DNA of 64,000 bases, taken from the NCBI GenBank assembly GCA_030704615.1, contig CM060734.1:30456042-30520041 (forward strand). Direction: 5' to 3'. Numbering within the stretch: position 1 is the first letter of the stretch; each line of letters opens with the position of its first letter. Shown here in pieces: positions 45,542 through 54,130 of the stretch. The position numbers and the translations under genes were made by a program. Origin of the DNA: Takakia lepidozioides (Eukaryota; Streptophyta; Takakiopsida; Takakiales; Takakiaceae). The notes beneath the pieces are model-generated. The model did no database searches. It was not told the DNA's origin and worked only from the letters and a program-made list of their open reading frames with translations.

Positions 45542-47872
45542 TGCTGCAACCTCTTGAGCAGTACTCCCTACCTGCTCAGTCAATGACAAGGCATCATCCT
45601 GCCCCATCATCTCATCCTTGAGGACCTCCTCAACTCGAGAAGAATCCCCAACCTCATCCATCACAGCCGCCTTGGCTGCCAACTCCCTCTGAACCTCGAG
45701 CACCTCCCACGTGTGCCATGGATGCATGCACCCCGTGGTCCTCATATGCTCGCCCCCACTCACTGCCTGTACCGTCTCGGTAGGCAGAGAGACCATTGAG
45801 GGAAGTGTATTCCGCACTCTGCGTTGCTCAGCTAGAGCCAAGCTGATAATCCAGGTCAAGCAATTGAGATCCATTGCTTGCCCCAACACTTGACGACGTG
45901 ATGCCTCAGAAAGAGACGACACCGCCGTGGTACCAGTGGTAAAACCCATTGCCCGCTCACGCTCGTCAGCATTAGGCTCCACTAACTGCTGCAACTGAGC
46001 ATCCCACAGGAGGCCAGGTCCACTATCCCGGAAAGCATGCGATCCTGGGAAGCTGAGCAGTGTAGGTAATGCTGCTCGTGGTTGACCCACCTTGTTGACC
46101 ACTGCCAAAGGCGAACGGTCATCGTGTCTCACACGTTGAGACTGCCTCCCTGTGTCCAGAATGTTATCCACTGTGAGATGTGCTGGCCGCTGCACCCCAT
46201 CAAATGCACGCTTGAGCAGTGCGGGTGGCATCATGTTAGTCCACCATAGCCGTGGACGATGAGCCCGTGACCCCACTGTAGCTGCATCTAGCAACACTGC
46301 TGACCCAAGCCACGACCGGACTTGATGCACACTGGCCATCACCCTGGCCCGAGAATCGCCCATCAGTGGCACATTCTCCAAGATGTATGCTGGAGATACA
46401 GCTTGATGAAGCTGCAAGTGGCGCAAAACCCGCACCATCTCCCAAAACAGACCCGACCTCGAGTCTCGCAATCCATTGCCATGCCCGGCTGATGAATGCC
46501 CTTGGCAGGGCCAACCTGCCACTACCAGATCAATGGAGCCAACCCGCTCCAAATCCTGCGCCCCCAGCAACGAAATGTCTGCTGGCAAGGCCTGCTGATA
46601 TCCACGAATTGCAGACACCGACAACAACTCAGGGTACCGCTGCACCAACTGAGCAACATGGCGAAGTGAAACGCGTCGTGCAGTCTCATCCCTCTCCACA
46701 TACAGGTAACGCCGAACTCGTACACCTGCCTGTAACACAGCAGCCAATCCGGTGCTGATCCCGCCAAACAAGTCCAGAAGACAAATGCCTTCATCCGGAG
46801 ACTGCCACACAATAGGTGTGGTGTCCAATGGAGACAATTGAGGTGGTCCTGGTGCAATCCCCACACTCTCCTCCTCTCCTGACGGTACAAAAGCCTCCAC
46901 CCAGGCTTGTTGCACCCGTCGATCAGCATCCCGCTGCAAATCCTTGCTCGTGCCCCACAATGGAGTCTGAGCAACCATGGTAGGCAACTCCGCCATACCA
47001 TACATGTCATCCTGCTCTCCCGGAGGTGGTACATCCTCTGAATGAGCATTGCCCTCAAGCAACTCTCTAGGCCAACTCACTGCCGCTGTGAATGCTGCTA
47101 GTGTCGGCATCTTGCCTCGCTGGGCAACCGCAACTCCTCCTATGAACGTCACAGGGAGCTGCACACGCCGGCCCTCCCCTGACTGCCATGCAGGCCTATA
47201 GGAAGCTGACTCCTCCCAAAAATCCAGGGTGAAGCCCATGGGGTACAACACTGCCCCACCAACCAGGACATCGTATGAGACTGCGTCTGTCACAATGGCC
47301 TTGGCTCGCATCACTGAGCCATCTGTAGGGTGATCCGGCCGTAGTCTGATAGCCAACTCATGCCGTGTCATGCCCCGAGCCTGCTCCGATCCTCCCAGAG
47401 ACGTCTGTATCTGGAAAGGACAAGGCTCCATATCCGCCTCCGTGAGGCCCAAGCCTGCAATAGCAGCTCTGCCCAGCATCAGTGGCTGAGCTCCCGAGTC
47501 CAACAAGACTCGCAGTGGCCGGTACCTCTTGCCTGCCGGTCCACTCAAACAGAAAATGCCATCCTGGTTGTCTAACATGACAACTCCAGGTGTCACCATG
47601 GCGCGCTCAATGGCTGGCCTAGCTGGCAGCTCCATCAACCTGGCAGCTGCAGCTTGCCATGGCGCCGCCGTGGCAGTCTTGACCCTCAAATCCGAGGATC
47701 CCTCCGGCACTACACCTCCCACTATCTCCGCAGAAGATGAAGTAACCTCCCCACTCTCACAGAGTGTAGCTGCCAGCCTGAACACCTCAGCTGGTCTTAC
47801 CCCGGCGTCGCAATCATGGTAGCCGAGAACAATGGAGCCTGGCACACAGATGTGGCCGCTCCTAGCAGCACA
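45539..47872 (-). CDS. Retrotransposon protease fused to C5-cytosine DNA methyltransferase
   Basis: This frame overlaps gag in the -1 frame and opens after a stop at 47873-47875. The residue numbers below count from a GTG at 47845, which is probably not a real start. An aspartic protease spans about residues 90-235 (catalytic LLDSGAQ, Asp115). A DNA methyltransferase spans about residues 351-675 (46795-45821). It has motif I LLDLFGGISTG, a motif II-like YVERDE, catalytic motif IV VVAGWPCQGHS (Cys447), motif VI ILENVP (Glu490), motif VIII SRAHRPRLWW, a short target-recognition region, and motifs IX-X ERERAMGF ... LGQAMDLN. The motifs are in normal, unpermuted order, unlike plant DRM enzymes, and all are intact. 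The product could methylate cytosines in the element's own cDNA or chromatin target (inference). DNMT capture by retrotransposons has been described in Symbiodinium and Klebsormidium; whether this is the same lineage needs a phylogeny. Confidence 0.93.
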   Translation of the reverse strand, partial: CAARSGHICVPGSIVLGYHDCDAGVRPAEVFRLAATLCESGEVTSSSAEIVGGVVPEGSSDLRVKTATAAPWQAAAARLMELPARPAIERAMVTPGVVMLDNQDGIFCLSGPAGKRYRPLRVLLDSGAQPLMLGRAAIAGLGLTEADMEPCPFQIQTSLGGSEQARGMTRHELAIRLRPDHPTDGSVMRAKAIVTDAVSYDVLVGGAVLYPMGFTLDFWEESASYRPAWQSGEGRRVQLPVTFIGGVAVAQRGKMPTLAAFTAAVSWPRELLEGNAHSEDVPPPGEQDDMYGMAELPTMVAQTPLWGTSKDLQRDADRRVQQAWVEAFVPSGEEESVGIAPGPPQLSPLDTTPIVWQSPDEGICLLDLFGGISTGLAAVLQAGVRVRRYLYVERDETARRVSLRHVAQLVQRYPELLSVSAIRGYQQALPADISLLGAQDLERVGSIDLVVAGWPCQGHSSAGHGNGLRDSRSGLFWEMVRVLRHLQLHQAVSPAYILENVPLMGDSRARVMASVHQVRSWLGSAVLLDAATVGSRAHRPRLWWTNMMPPALLKRAFDGVQRPAHLTVDNILDTGRQSQRVRHDDRSPLAVVNKVGQPRAALPTLLSFPGSHAFRDSGPGLLWDAQLQQLVEPNADERERAMGFTTGTTAVSSLSEASRRQVLGQAMDLNCLTWIISLALAEQRRVRNTLPSMVSLPTETVQAVSGGEHMRTTGCMHPWHTWEVLEVQRELAAKAAVMDEVGDSSRVEEVLKDEMMGQDDALSLTEQVGSTAQEVAA
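47797..47806 (-). promoter_or_regulatory. Candidate -1 ribosomal frameshift site at the gag stop
   Basis: Gag ends ACG-CCG-GGG-TAA. The protease frame is -1 relative to gag, and the two frames overlap by about 75 nt. The run GGGG just before the UAA lets a Gly-tRNA on GGG slip back one base onto another GGG while the stop codon waits in the A site. No canonical X-XXY-YYZ heptamer was found in the overlap. Confidence 0.45.
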
Positions 47873-49728
47873 CTAGCTGCCGTAGCCTTGGCAACACTAG
47901 GTAGTGGTGCTACCCGTGTAGCTCTCCCCAATGGCATAGTAACCTCCGCCTCGGTAACAGTCGGGCGAGAACTAGGTGCCATGGATGGCGTCGACACTGT
48001 CTCCGCCAATGTGAATGACTGAGGAAGCCTAGCCTGACGGCTTGCCTCCCCACGCTGTGGATCCAACTCCACCTCTGCACCTCGTGGCTCAGGAACTCGT
48101 GCTGCTCCTCGAGTCACGGCTGCAGCAGACTCCACCTGCACTAGTGGTAGTGCTGCTCCACACATGAATCCCATGCCTCCCATATCTCCTCCCTCAGGAG
48201 CAGGAGGTGGACCATCCGGCCTTAGAGCCGGTACCACCTGAGCTGTAGCCATGGCAGCGAGCCTCTGCTCTAGCTGCTGAAGCCGGTTGGCCATGCCTTG
48301 GTCAACACCCTGACCTCCGCGTCCTTGGCCACGTTGAGCTTGCCCTTGGCCTGCACCTCGTGGCTGGCCACCTCGTCCTCTCTGGGCTGCTCCACCTCGC
48401 CCCCGGCCACCATTGTTCCCTTGGAACTGGCCTGGGCGCAACTCAGGATGCAAACCATAACACTGGGCCTCTCCATGCCCGTGCTTGCCACAATGCCCAC
48501 ACTGCAACTGTGCAGGCTGTGCATGTGCCGACCCTTTGCCTCCCTCTGGGCAATCCTTCTTGACATGGGGTCCTCCACATGTCCAGCACACCACATCCGC
48601 CCGTTGTTGGCCAGCAAATGAAGGGAGAGACCCCTGCATCTGAGGTCCTCTCTGCCCTTCCCTGAGCTTCACCTGAGCCCCCTTGTTGCCTTGAGCACGT
48701 TGAGGTAGTGGTTGGCTAGGAGCACCACTACCCCGTGGTGTCTCCTTAGCAAATCCCACCATGACCACTCGTTCCTCCACCATGTTGAGCTCTATCCGCT
48801 CTGCCAGCAAAAACACATTTGCTAAGGTGGGTTGGGCCGCTTGTAGGAGAGTTGCATCCCGCACCCTTCTCCTCAGCTCCTTGTCCAATATCCCATACCA
48901 GAATTGGACTGCCTGAGCTTCCGTAACCCCTTGGGTTACATTTATCAAGCGCCTCATGCGAGTGAAAGCCTCCCTCAAGCTCTCGGTCGGCTTCCGTTGG
49001 AACTCTTGCAAGCTCCGCAACTTCTCTGTCCTCACCCCTTGGTAGTTCCCTCTCAACTCTTCGAAGAACTCCACAACAGGGTTGAAGGCAGGCACGGGTG
49101 CTAGTGCTGGTGCGGTAGTGGCTTGGGTGGACGTCGTAGCTACTGTACCACCAGTCCCACTGCTGCTTGCTGAAGCTGCCGGTGCAGCGGCAGGTGTAGC
49201 CACTGCCCTCGTGGCTCTAGTGCCCCTAGTGATGGAGACATAGTCGGGTGACCAGTACATCCTCCACTCCTCGATCTCAACCTCATGCCCCCGCCTGAAC
49301 TCATGGTAATCATCCATAGGCGGCCCCTCAAGGTGCTGAAACAGCCCTTTCCATGCCATGAACGGCGTAAATAGTTGTGGATTGCGCATTTGCTGCAAAT
49401 CACACCAACTATCAAACTCTTGGATAAAATCATCCAACTCAATGGTGCCCACCGCCCCAGAGTACCTTCGTGGCCCCTTGGTAGCTCCATACATCTCCTC
49501 CATTGTGTCCCACAACAATGGCAAAGAAACAACTTGCACCGCCGGTATGAGCCCTCCTGATTCACAATCCGAATCAGAACCTTCCGTGGAAGACACAGGA
49601 GGTGAAGGTGGCCTAAACCGCACACCTCGTCTCGTGTACCCACTAGTATCGCTAGTGCTCGAACCGGCACTGTCCCCAGCAACTAGTGGCACCTCCGTGT
49701 TGACACTCAACCGGTCATGAACATGTCC
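47797..49728 (-). CDS. gag: Retrotransposon Gag with two CCHC-type zinc knuckles
   Basis: Nucleocapsid/capsid protein of the element, open from 49728 to the TAA at 47797. The capsid part has a retrotrans-gag signature (SLREAFTRMRRLINVTQGV, QFWYGILDKELRRRVRDATL). Two zinc knuckles follow: CWTCGGPHVKKDC (C-x2-C-x3-H-x4-C, one residue short of canonical) and CGHCGKHGHGEAQC (canonical C-x2-C-x4-H-x4-C), and then a Gly/Arg/Gln-rich RNA-binding tract (GRGRGGAAQRGRGGQPRGAG). The beginning is unusual. There is no in-frame AUG before 49503 (residue 70 from the TTG at 49710), and a five-codon ORF (ATG 49724) ends just inside the frame. Initiation may be at a non-AUG codon, at 49503, or after splicing of the leader. 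Confidence 0.88.
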   Translation of the reverse strand, partial: GHVHDRLSVNTEVPLVAGDSAGSSTSDTSGYTRRGVRFRPPSPPVSSTEGSDSDCESGGLIPAVQVVSLPLLWDTMEEMYGATKGPRRYSGAVGTIELDDFIQEFDSWCDLQQMRNPQLFTPFMAWKGLFQHLEGPPMDDYHEFRRGHEVEIEEWRMYWSPDYVSITRGTRATRAVATPAAAPAASASSSGTGGTVATTSTQATTAPALAPVPAFNPVVEFFEELRGNYQGVRTEKLRSLQEFQRKPTESLREAFTRMRRLINVTQGVTEAQAVQFWYGILDKELRRRVRDATLLQAAQPTLANVFLLAERIELNMVEERVVMVGFAKETPRGSGAPSQPLPQRAQGNKGAQVKLREGQRGPQMQGSLPSFAGQQRADVVCWTCGGPHVKKDCPEGGKGSAHAQPAQLQCGHCGKHGHGEAQCYGLHPELRPGQFQGNNGGRGRGGAAQRGRGGQPRGAGQGQAQRGQGRGGQGVDQGMANRLQQLEQRLAAMATAQVVPALRPDGPPPAPEGGDMGGMGFMCGAALPLVQVESAAAVTRGAARVPEPRGAEVELDPQRGEASRQARLPQSFTLAETVSTPSMAPSSRPTVTEAEVTMPLGRATRVAPLPSVAKATAASVLLGAATSVCQAPLFSATMIATPG

Positions 49729-52700
49729 CTAACCCCCTCTCCACAAGGTAACCGGGTAGAGAACCTGTTGCGGCTTATGGTTTGGAATACTAAGTTCCTA
49801 ACATAGCCTACACCTGAACTTGCATGACCATGGGAATATCATGAAGATACTCCTCAAACCGCCCTCCACGAGCTTCAAAATTCGGCCTTCCAGACCACAT
49901 GCCAGTCCTTAGTCCACCAGTGCCTCCACAAGTCAGCACAGGCCATCCACAGGTCAACACGGGCCACCACAGACCAGCACAGGCCCACACAGCTCACTGG
50001 TCACAGCCGTCACAGTCCCACAGGCCACTGGGCACAGCCTGTCACAGCCCCTCACAGCTCGTCACAGCCTCAAAGGCCTCAGGCACAGCCTGTCACAGCC
50101 CGTCACAGCCCCAAAGGCCTCAGGCGCGGCCTGTCACAGCCCCTCACAGCCCGTCACAGCCCCAAAGGCCATGGGCACGGCCTGTCACAGCCCCTCACAG
50201 CCCGTCACAGCCTCAAAGGCCTCAGGCACGGCCTGTCACAGCCCATCACAGCCCCAAAGGCCTCAGGCACGGCCTGTCACAGCCCCTCACAGCCCGTCAA
50301 AGCCCCAAAGGCCTCAGGCGCGGCCTGTCACAGCCTCTCACAGCCCGTCACAGCCCCAAAGGCCTCAGGCGCGGCCTGTCACAGCCCCTCACAGCCCGTC
50401 ACAGCCCCAAAGGCCATGGGCACGGCCTGTCACAGCCCCAAAGGCCTCAGGCACGGCCTGTCACAGCCCCTCACAGCCCGTCACAGCCCCAAAGGCCTCA
50501 GGCGCGGCCTGTCACAGCCCCTCACAGCCCGTCACAGCCCCAAAGGCCATGGGCACGGCCTGTCACAGCCCCTCACAGCCCGTCGCAGCCTCAAAGGCCT
50601 CAGGCACGGCCTGTCACAGCCCATCACAGCCCCAAAGGCCTCAGGCACGGCCTGTCACAGCCCCTCACAGCCCGTCACAGCCCCAAAGGCCTCAGGCGCG
50701 GCCTGTCACAGCCCCTCACAGCCCGTCACAGCCCCAAAGGCCATGGGCACGGCCTGTCACAGCCCGTCACAGCCCGTCACAGCCTCAAAGGCCTCAGGCA
50801 CGGCCTGTCACAGCCCCTCACAGCCCGTCACAGCCCCAAAGGCCATGGGCACGGCCTGTCACAGCCCCTCACAGCCCGTCACAGCCTCAAAGGCCTCAGG
50901 CACGGCCTGTCACAGCCTGACACAGCCCGTCACAGCCCCACAGGGCACAGGGCACAGCCTGTCACAGCCCATCACAGCCCATCACAGCCTCAAAGGCCTC
51001 AGGCACGGCCTGTCACAGCCCCTCACAGCCCATCACAGCCCCAAAGGCCATGGGCACAGCCTGTCACAGCCCGTCACAGCCCCACAGGCCTCAGGGCACA
51101 GCCTGTCACAGCCCCGCACAGCCCGTCACAGCCCCAAAAGGCCACTGGGCACAGCCTGCCACAGCCTGACACAGCTCGCCACAGCCTGACACAGCCCGTC
51201 ACAGCCCGTCACAGCTTGCCACAGCCTGTCACAGCCCCACACAGGGCCGCTCTAGCAGTTTAGCCATTTCTCCAAGGGGTTTAGCCACGCTAAGCTAGGG
51301 TTTGTGTCTCTTGGACTCTAGGCTTTTTTCCACCGAGCTATGGTGGCTGTGAGGAAATCAACAAGGTATCCTTGCTCTTTCGGCTCCCACACACCACCAT
51401 AGTAGCCCTAAGCCATGAGGTGGTTGCCACAAACCAAGCCTTCTTTCTCACTTAGCCTCCCCAAACACGCCACTAAACTCAGTGGCAAACAACCAAGCCC
51501 TGCTGGTTCCCAGCCCTTGTGAGCACTCATTCAAGCACTCCCCTCATTGGCCATAGCATCTGTCTTAGAGCCTATTCCAGCCCTCTACACCTGTTGCTTC
51601 AAGAGTTGCGCTCCCTTCAAGCTTGAAGTTGAAACCCCAACTCACATAGGCCCTACAAGTGCTGTTCTTTCACTCCAAGTGGAAACCAGCCCTAGACCTT
51701 CCGTTCTAGCTCTCTAAGGCTTGAAAACAAGAGCCTCAATGGGCTGAAGGCATGCTCCACACATGCCCCACTCTCACCATAAGAGAATCAGCTCCTTTGC
51801 TTCATTTCTTGCACCCACAAACCTGATAATACAAGCTTCAGCAGGCTGAAAGCATGCTCTACATGCCCTACAGGGAAACTAGCCCCTTCCTTTCTTTCTT
51901 GCACTCCCACACCTAAAAGTGCAAGCCTTCACCAGGCTGATAGCATGCTCCACACATACATTGCCCTCACATAAGGGAAGTCAGCCCTTCCCTCTTCCTT
52001 GCTTGCCCTCCAAGCTTGAAGATGGAAGCTTCAATGAGCTGAATACATGCTCCACACATGCAACCTCTTCACACAAGAGATATCAGCCCCCTATCTTGGC
52101 TCCTTGGCTCCTTGATGCTCTCTATGACAAGACTAAGCACTCCATAGCCTTTGCCAAGCTCCTGAAACCCTAAGGCTTACATTTCCAGCCACAAGACACT
52201 TCTCTTGTGGTGCAAGAACTCTTCTTCCAAGCTCTGAAACCCTAGGTGCACATTCCATGGCCTTGCCGCACCTCTTAGCTCCTGTTCCAGCCCTGCTCTC
52301 GCCATGACAAGAACCCTCTCAATGCTGAAGCTCAAGATTGAAACCCAATCTCACCATACTCCACAAAGTGCACTGATTTGCCCCAAGCCAAATCAGCCCT
52401 TTCGCTTGGTCTTGCAATCCTTCACACAATGAAAGCTCGCATTCCCAAGTCTAGTTCTCAGCTTTGCCACCAAAGCCACTATAACTTGCTCTTGACTGGT
52501 CCTCTTCCCAATCGTGCTTGCTCATGCATGTACACAATCTGAAACCATCAAGGTGCTCTGGAATTACCTACAGTATGGTGCTTTCATCTCTGAAGCTGAA
52601 GATCGAATGCCAAGGTTTACCACCTCGTAACCCACATCGCCTCCGCTTCTAACAACCAAGAGCTCCACGGTGCTCCTTGCATAACAACTTGGTTTCTCTC

Positions 52701-52761
52701 ATTCTCAAGCAAAAACCACAAGTGCTACAACTAACTCGTATCTAGCACTCATAGATACGAG
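49729..52761 (-). other. Long 5' leader of the retrotransposon
   Basis: About 3 kb between the candidate primer site and gag, with no conserved frame. It holds the minisatellite at 49990-51245 and, at about 51700-52110, roughly four degenerate units of about 100 bp sharing GCTGAANNCATGCTCCACAC. Such a leader could carry packaging or translation signals, or an intron. I cannot tell which. Confidence 0.7.
49990..51245. repeat. 51/41-bp minisatellite in the retrotransposon leader
   Basis: Higher-order repeat of about 51 bp: GGCCTGTCAC, AGCCCCTCAC, AGCCCGTCAC, AGCCCCAAAG, GCCTCAGGCG C on the plus strand. Some units lack one 10-bp AGCCCNTCAC module and measure 41 bp. The decamer itself is a nested repeat. 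The reading frames across it (up to 454 codons on the plus strand) come from the period of 51 being divisible by three and the lack of stop words; they are not called as genes. Confidence 0.9.
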
Positions 52762-52776
52762 CTCATCTTTCTCGAG
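52762..52776 (-). promoter_or_regulatory. Candidate primer binding site, complementary to the element's own LTR
   Basis: Immediately after the 5' LTR the sense strand reads CTCGAGAAAGATGAG. It does not start with TGG, as a tRNA 3'-end site would. It is the exact 15-nt complement of CTCATCTTTCTCGAG inside the LTR (plus-strand 52942-52956), extendable by flanking pairs. This resembles the self-priming arrangement of Tf1/sushi elements. A stronger TATA box lies downstream of the LTR 15-mer, so whether that 15-mer is at the RNA 5' end is uncertain. Confidence 0.6.
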
Positions 52777-53103
52777 TGATAAAGAAGAAGAATACAAGCA
52801 CAAGCTCATGCGAGCTCACAAAGCTGAAGCATAAACTCATGCATATATAACCTCATCACTCAAATACAAGTCAAGCCAAGTGCACCCCACGTCATGGGGA
52901 ATCCACACTACGGCGCCATAGCTAGGCGCGGTGAGGCTCAACTCGAGAAAGATGAGCCTCCCGCGCTTGCCGTGAAGATAACCACTCCAGGGCCTAAATC
53001 TGCCTTGACCCCTGGATTGACACTTGGGCCAATCCCAAATGTCAATATGTAAAAGCTAGCTATTTCCTAGCTAGTTTCACACTAGTGGTAAAATAACTTG
53101 ACA
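52777..53103 (-). repeat. 5' LTR remnant (distal 327 bp of the LTR)
   Basis: Matches 41627-41953 with two differences (C/T near 52892 and in CCGCG(C/T)TTGCC). It begins TGTCAAG at the target duplication and lacks the first 189 bp plus the GC dinucleotide of the full LTR. The missing part is found instead at the 3' terminus of the element (41438-41626). Confidence 0.92.
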
Positions 53104-53107
53104 AGCC
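53104..53107. repeat. Target site duplication AGCC (right)
   Basis: Partner of 41434-41437; see the uninterrupted site in copy A near 37308. Confidence 0.85.
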
Positions 53108-54130
53108 ACGCACCTGCGCAAGTTCATCCCATTCCGCCGATGCGTACAATTAATTTGATTTCAACATTGCCAACAAGCAGCCTAATAATGTACCTGTTAG
53201 CTGCTTTCCAGAACGCTGGTGAAGGTGATAGATGAAAGCCCTCTCAAAAACATTAGAGGGTGTTAGACATACCCGATTTTTCAGCTCCGCGCTACCGAAT
53301 AAGGCGTACATTTCTTTGCCATCTTCCATGTCTTGGGCTGTAATGTTGTGACCAAAGAATTTGAAATGTGGCTGACCAAGATCCTTTAGACAGTAGCCCA
53401 ACATACCTTTCCACATATGCAGGCGGACCTGCCGTAATTTTTTGCACATGACAGTGTGTCCCAATGGTGGGCAAAGATCCCATCCTAGGTAAGCTTTTAT
53501 AAGTTTGTTCACTTGGATGATGCTCGTAGTTACAATCCTAATGACCATCTGAAAATGCAAGTGGGACATGGTACCGCCGCGTTCCACCGCAAAAAAGCCG
53601 GCAAGGCATTTTTCTTCAACAAACTTTTTTAACAATTGAAAGAGATCAAGCACGTCAGATCCTCCTACGCCTACAGTACATGAGACCTCAAATAGTTTTG
53701 ATGCACCTTTCTCTGTCGCCGGAAGTTTTTTCGGGCGACCCCTTCCTCTTTTTCTGCAGGGTTCTGCTTCTGCTTAGATTACTTCCATCTTCGCCTACAC
53801 TGCCTATCCGCGCACTGTCAGCTACACTCCATGCCTGGTCTGGTACAGTGCTCCTCCTACACCCTGCCCTCTCCAGCCCGCGCTAGAATGGTAAGCGCGT
53901 AGAAGGTTCTGGACTTTAGAAGTTTCCAAAATTATGTGCCCACATTGCGGCACGTTGCGGCCAAGTGGGCCCCATGCCATTTACCACTTGGGCTAGAATG
54001 CACACCGCCACTTCTATTTGGACAGCCGCTTAAGAGTCGGCTGGCCTCTAGCTGATTTGATTTTTCGGGTGTTTGGGGCAGATATTCAGTCCTTCGCTCA
54101 GCGATTATTTCTTTCATTTTTCACGAGCGG
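53104..54130 (-). pseudogene. Replitron-like transposon copy B, Rep (HUH) gene, right portion
   Basis: The Rep reading frame is open from about 53772 to 53150 and contains RGRGRPKKLP, GGSDV, FFAVERGGTM, the HUH motif SHLHFQM and the Tyr motif GYCLKD, followed by GHNITAQDMEDGKEMYALFG. A TAA sits five codons into the presumed start (ATG-GAA-GTA-ATC-TAA), one residue is deleted after GGSDV relative to copy A, and a TAA ends the frame at 53150, where other copies read on (KFYASG). It is therefore decayed but the best preserved of the three in its catalytic core. The retrotransposon cuts it at 53104, and the rest continues at 41437-41289. Confidence 0.78.

Larger units (their letters stand above)
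41438..53103 (-). mobile_element. Ty3/gypsy LTR retrotransposon encoding a DNA methyltransferase and PHD finger (11.67 kb)
   Basis: This is a complete insertion with a 4-bp target duplication, sense strand minus. Order from 5' (53103) to 3' (41438): partial LTR (327 bp), candidate primer site, a 3-kb leader with a minisatellite, gag, protease-DNA methyltransferase, UAG codon, RT-RNase H-integrase-PHD, polypurine tract, complete LTR (518 bp), and an extra 189-bp LTR start. All three frames are open and the key catalytic residues are present, so it may be autonomous. Repeat copies differ at only 3 positions in about 516 bp, all C/T differences, indicating recent insertion. It sits inside Replitron copy B, which dates it after that element. 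Confidence 0.95.

Noticed and set aside
46366-46758. Plus-strand ORFs across the retrotransposon (for example 130 codons here)
   Set aside because: Shadows of the GC-rich minus-strand coding frames, without domains.
49899-51263. 454-codon plus-strand frame (HSPSQPQRPQARPVTA repeats)
   Set aside because: It is produced by the 51-bp minisatellite, whose period keeps every frame open; several overlapping frames look alike, and it is antisense to the retrotransposon.
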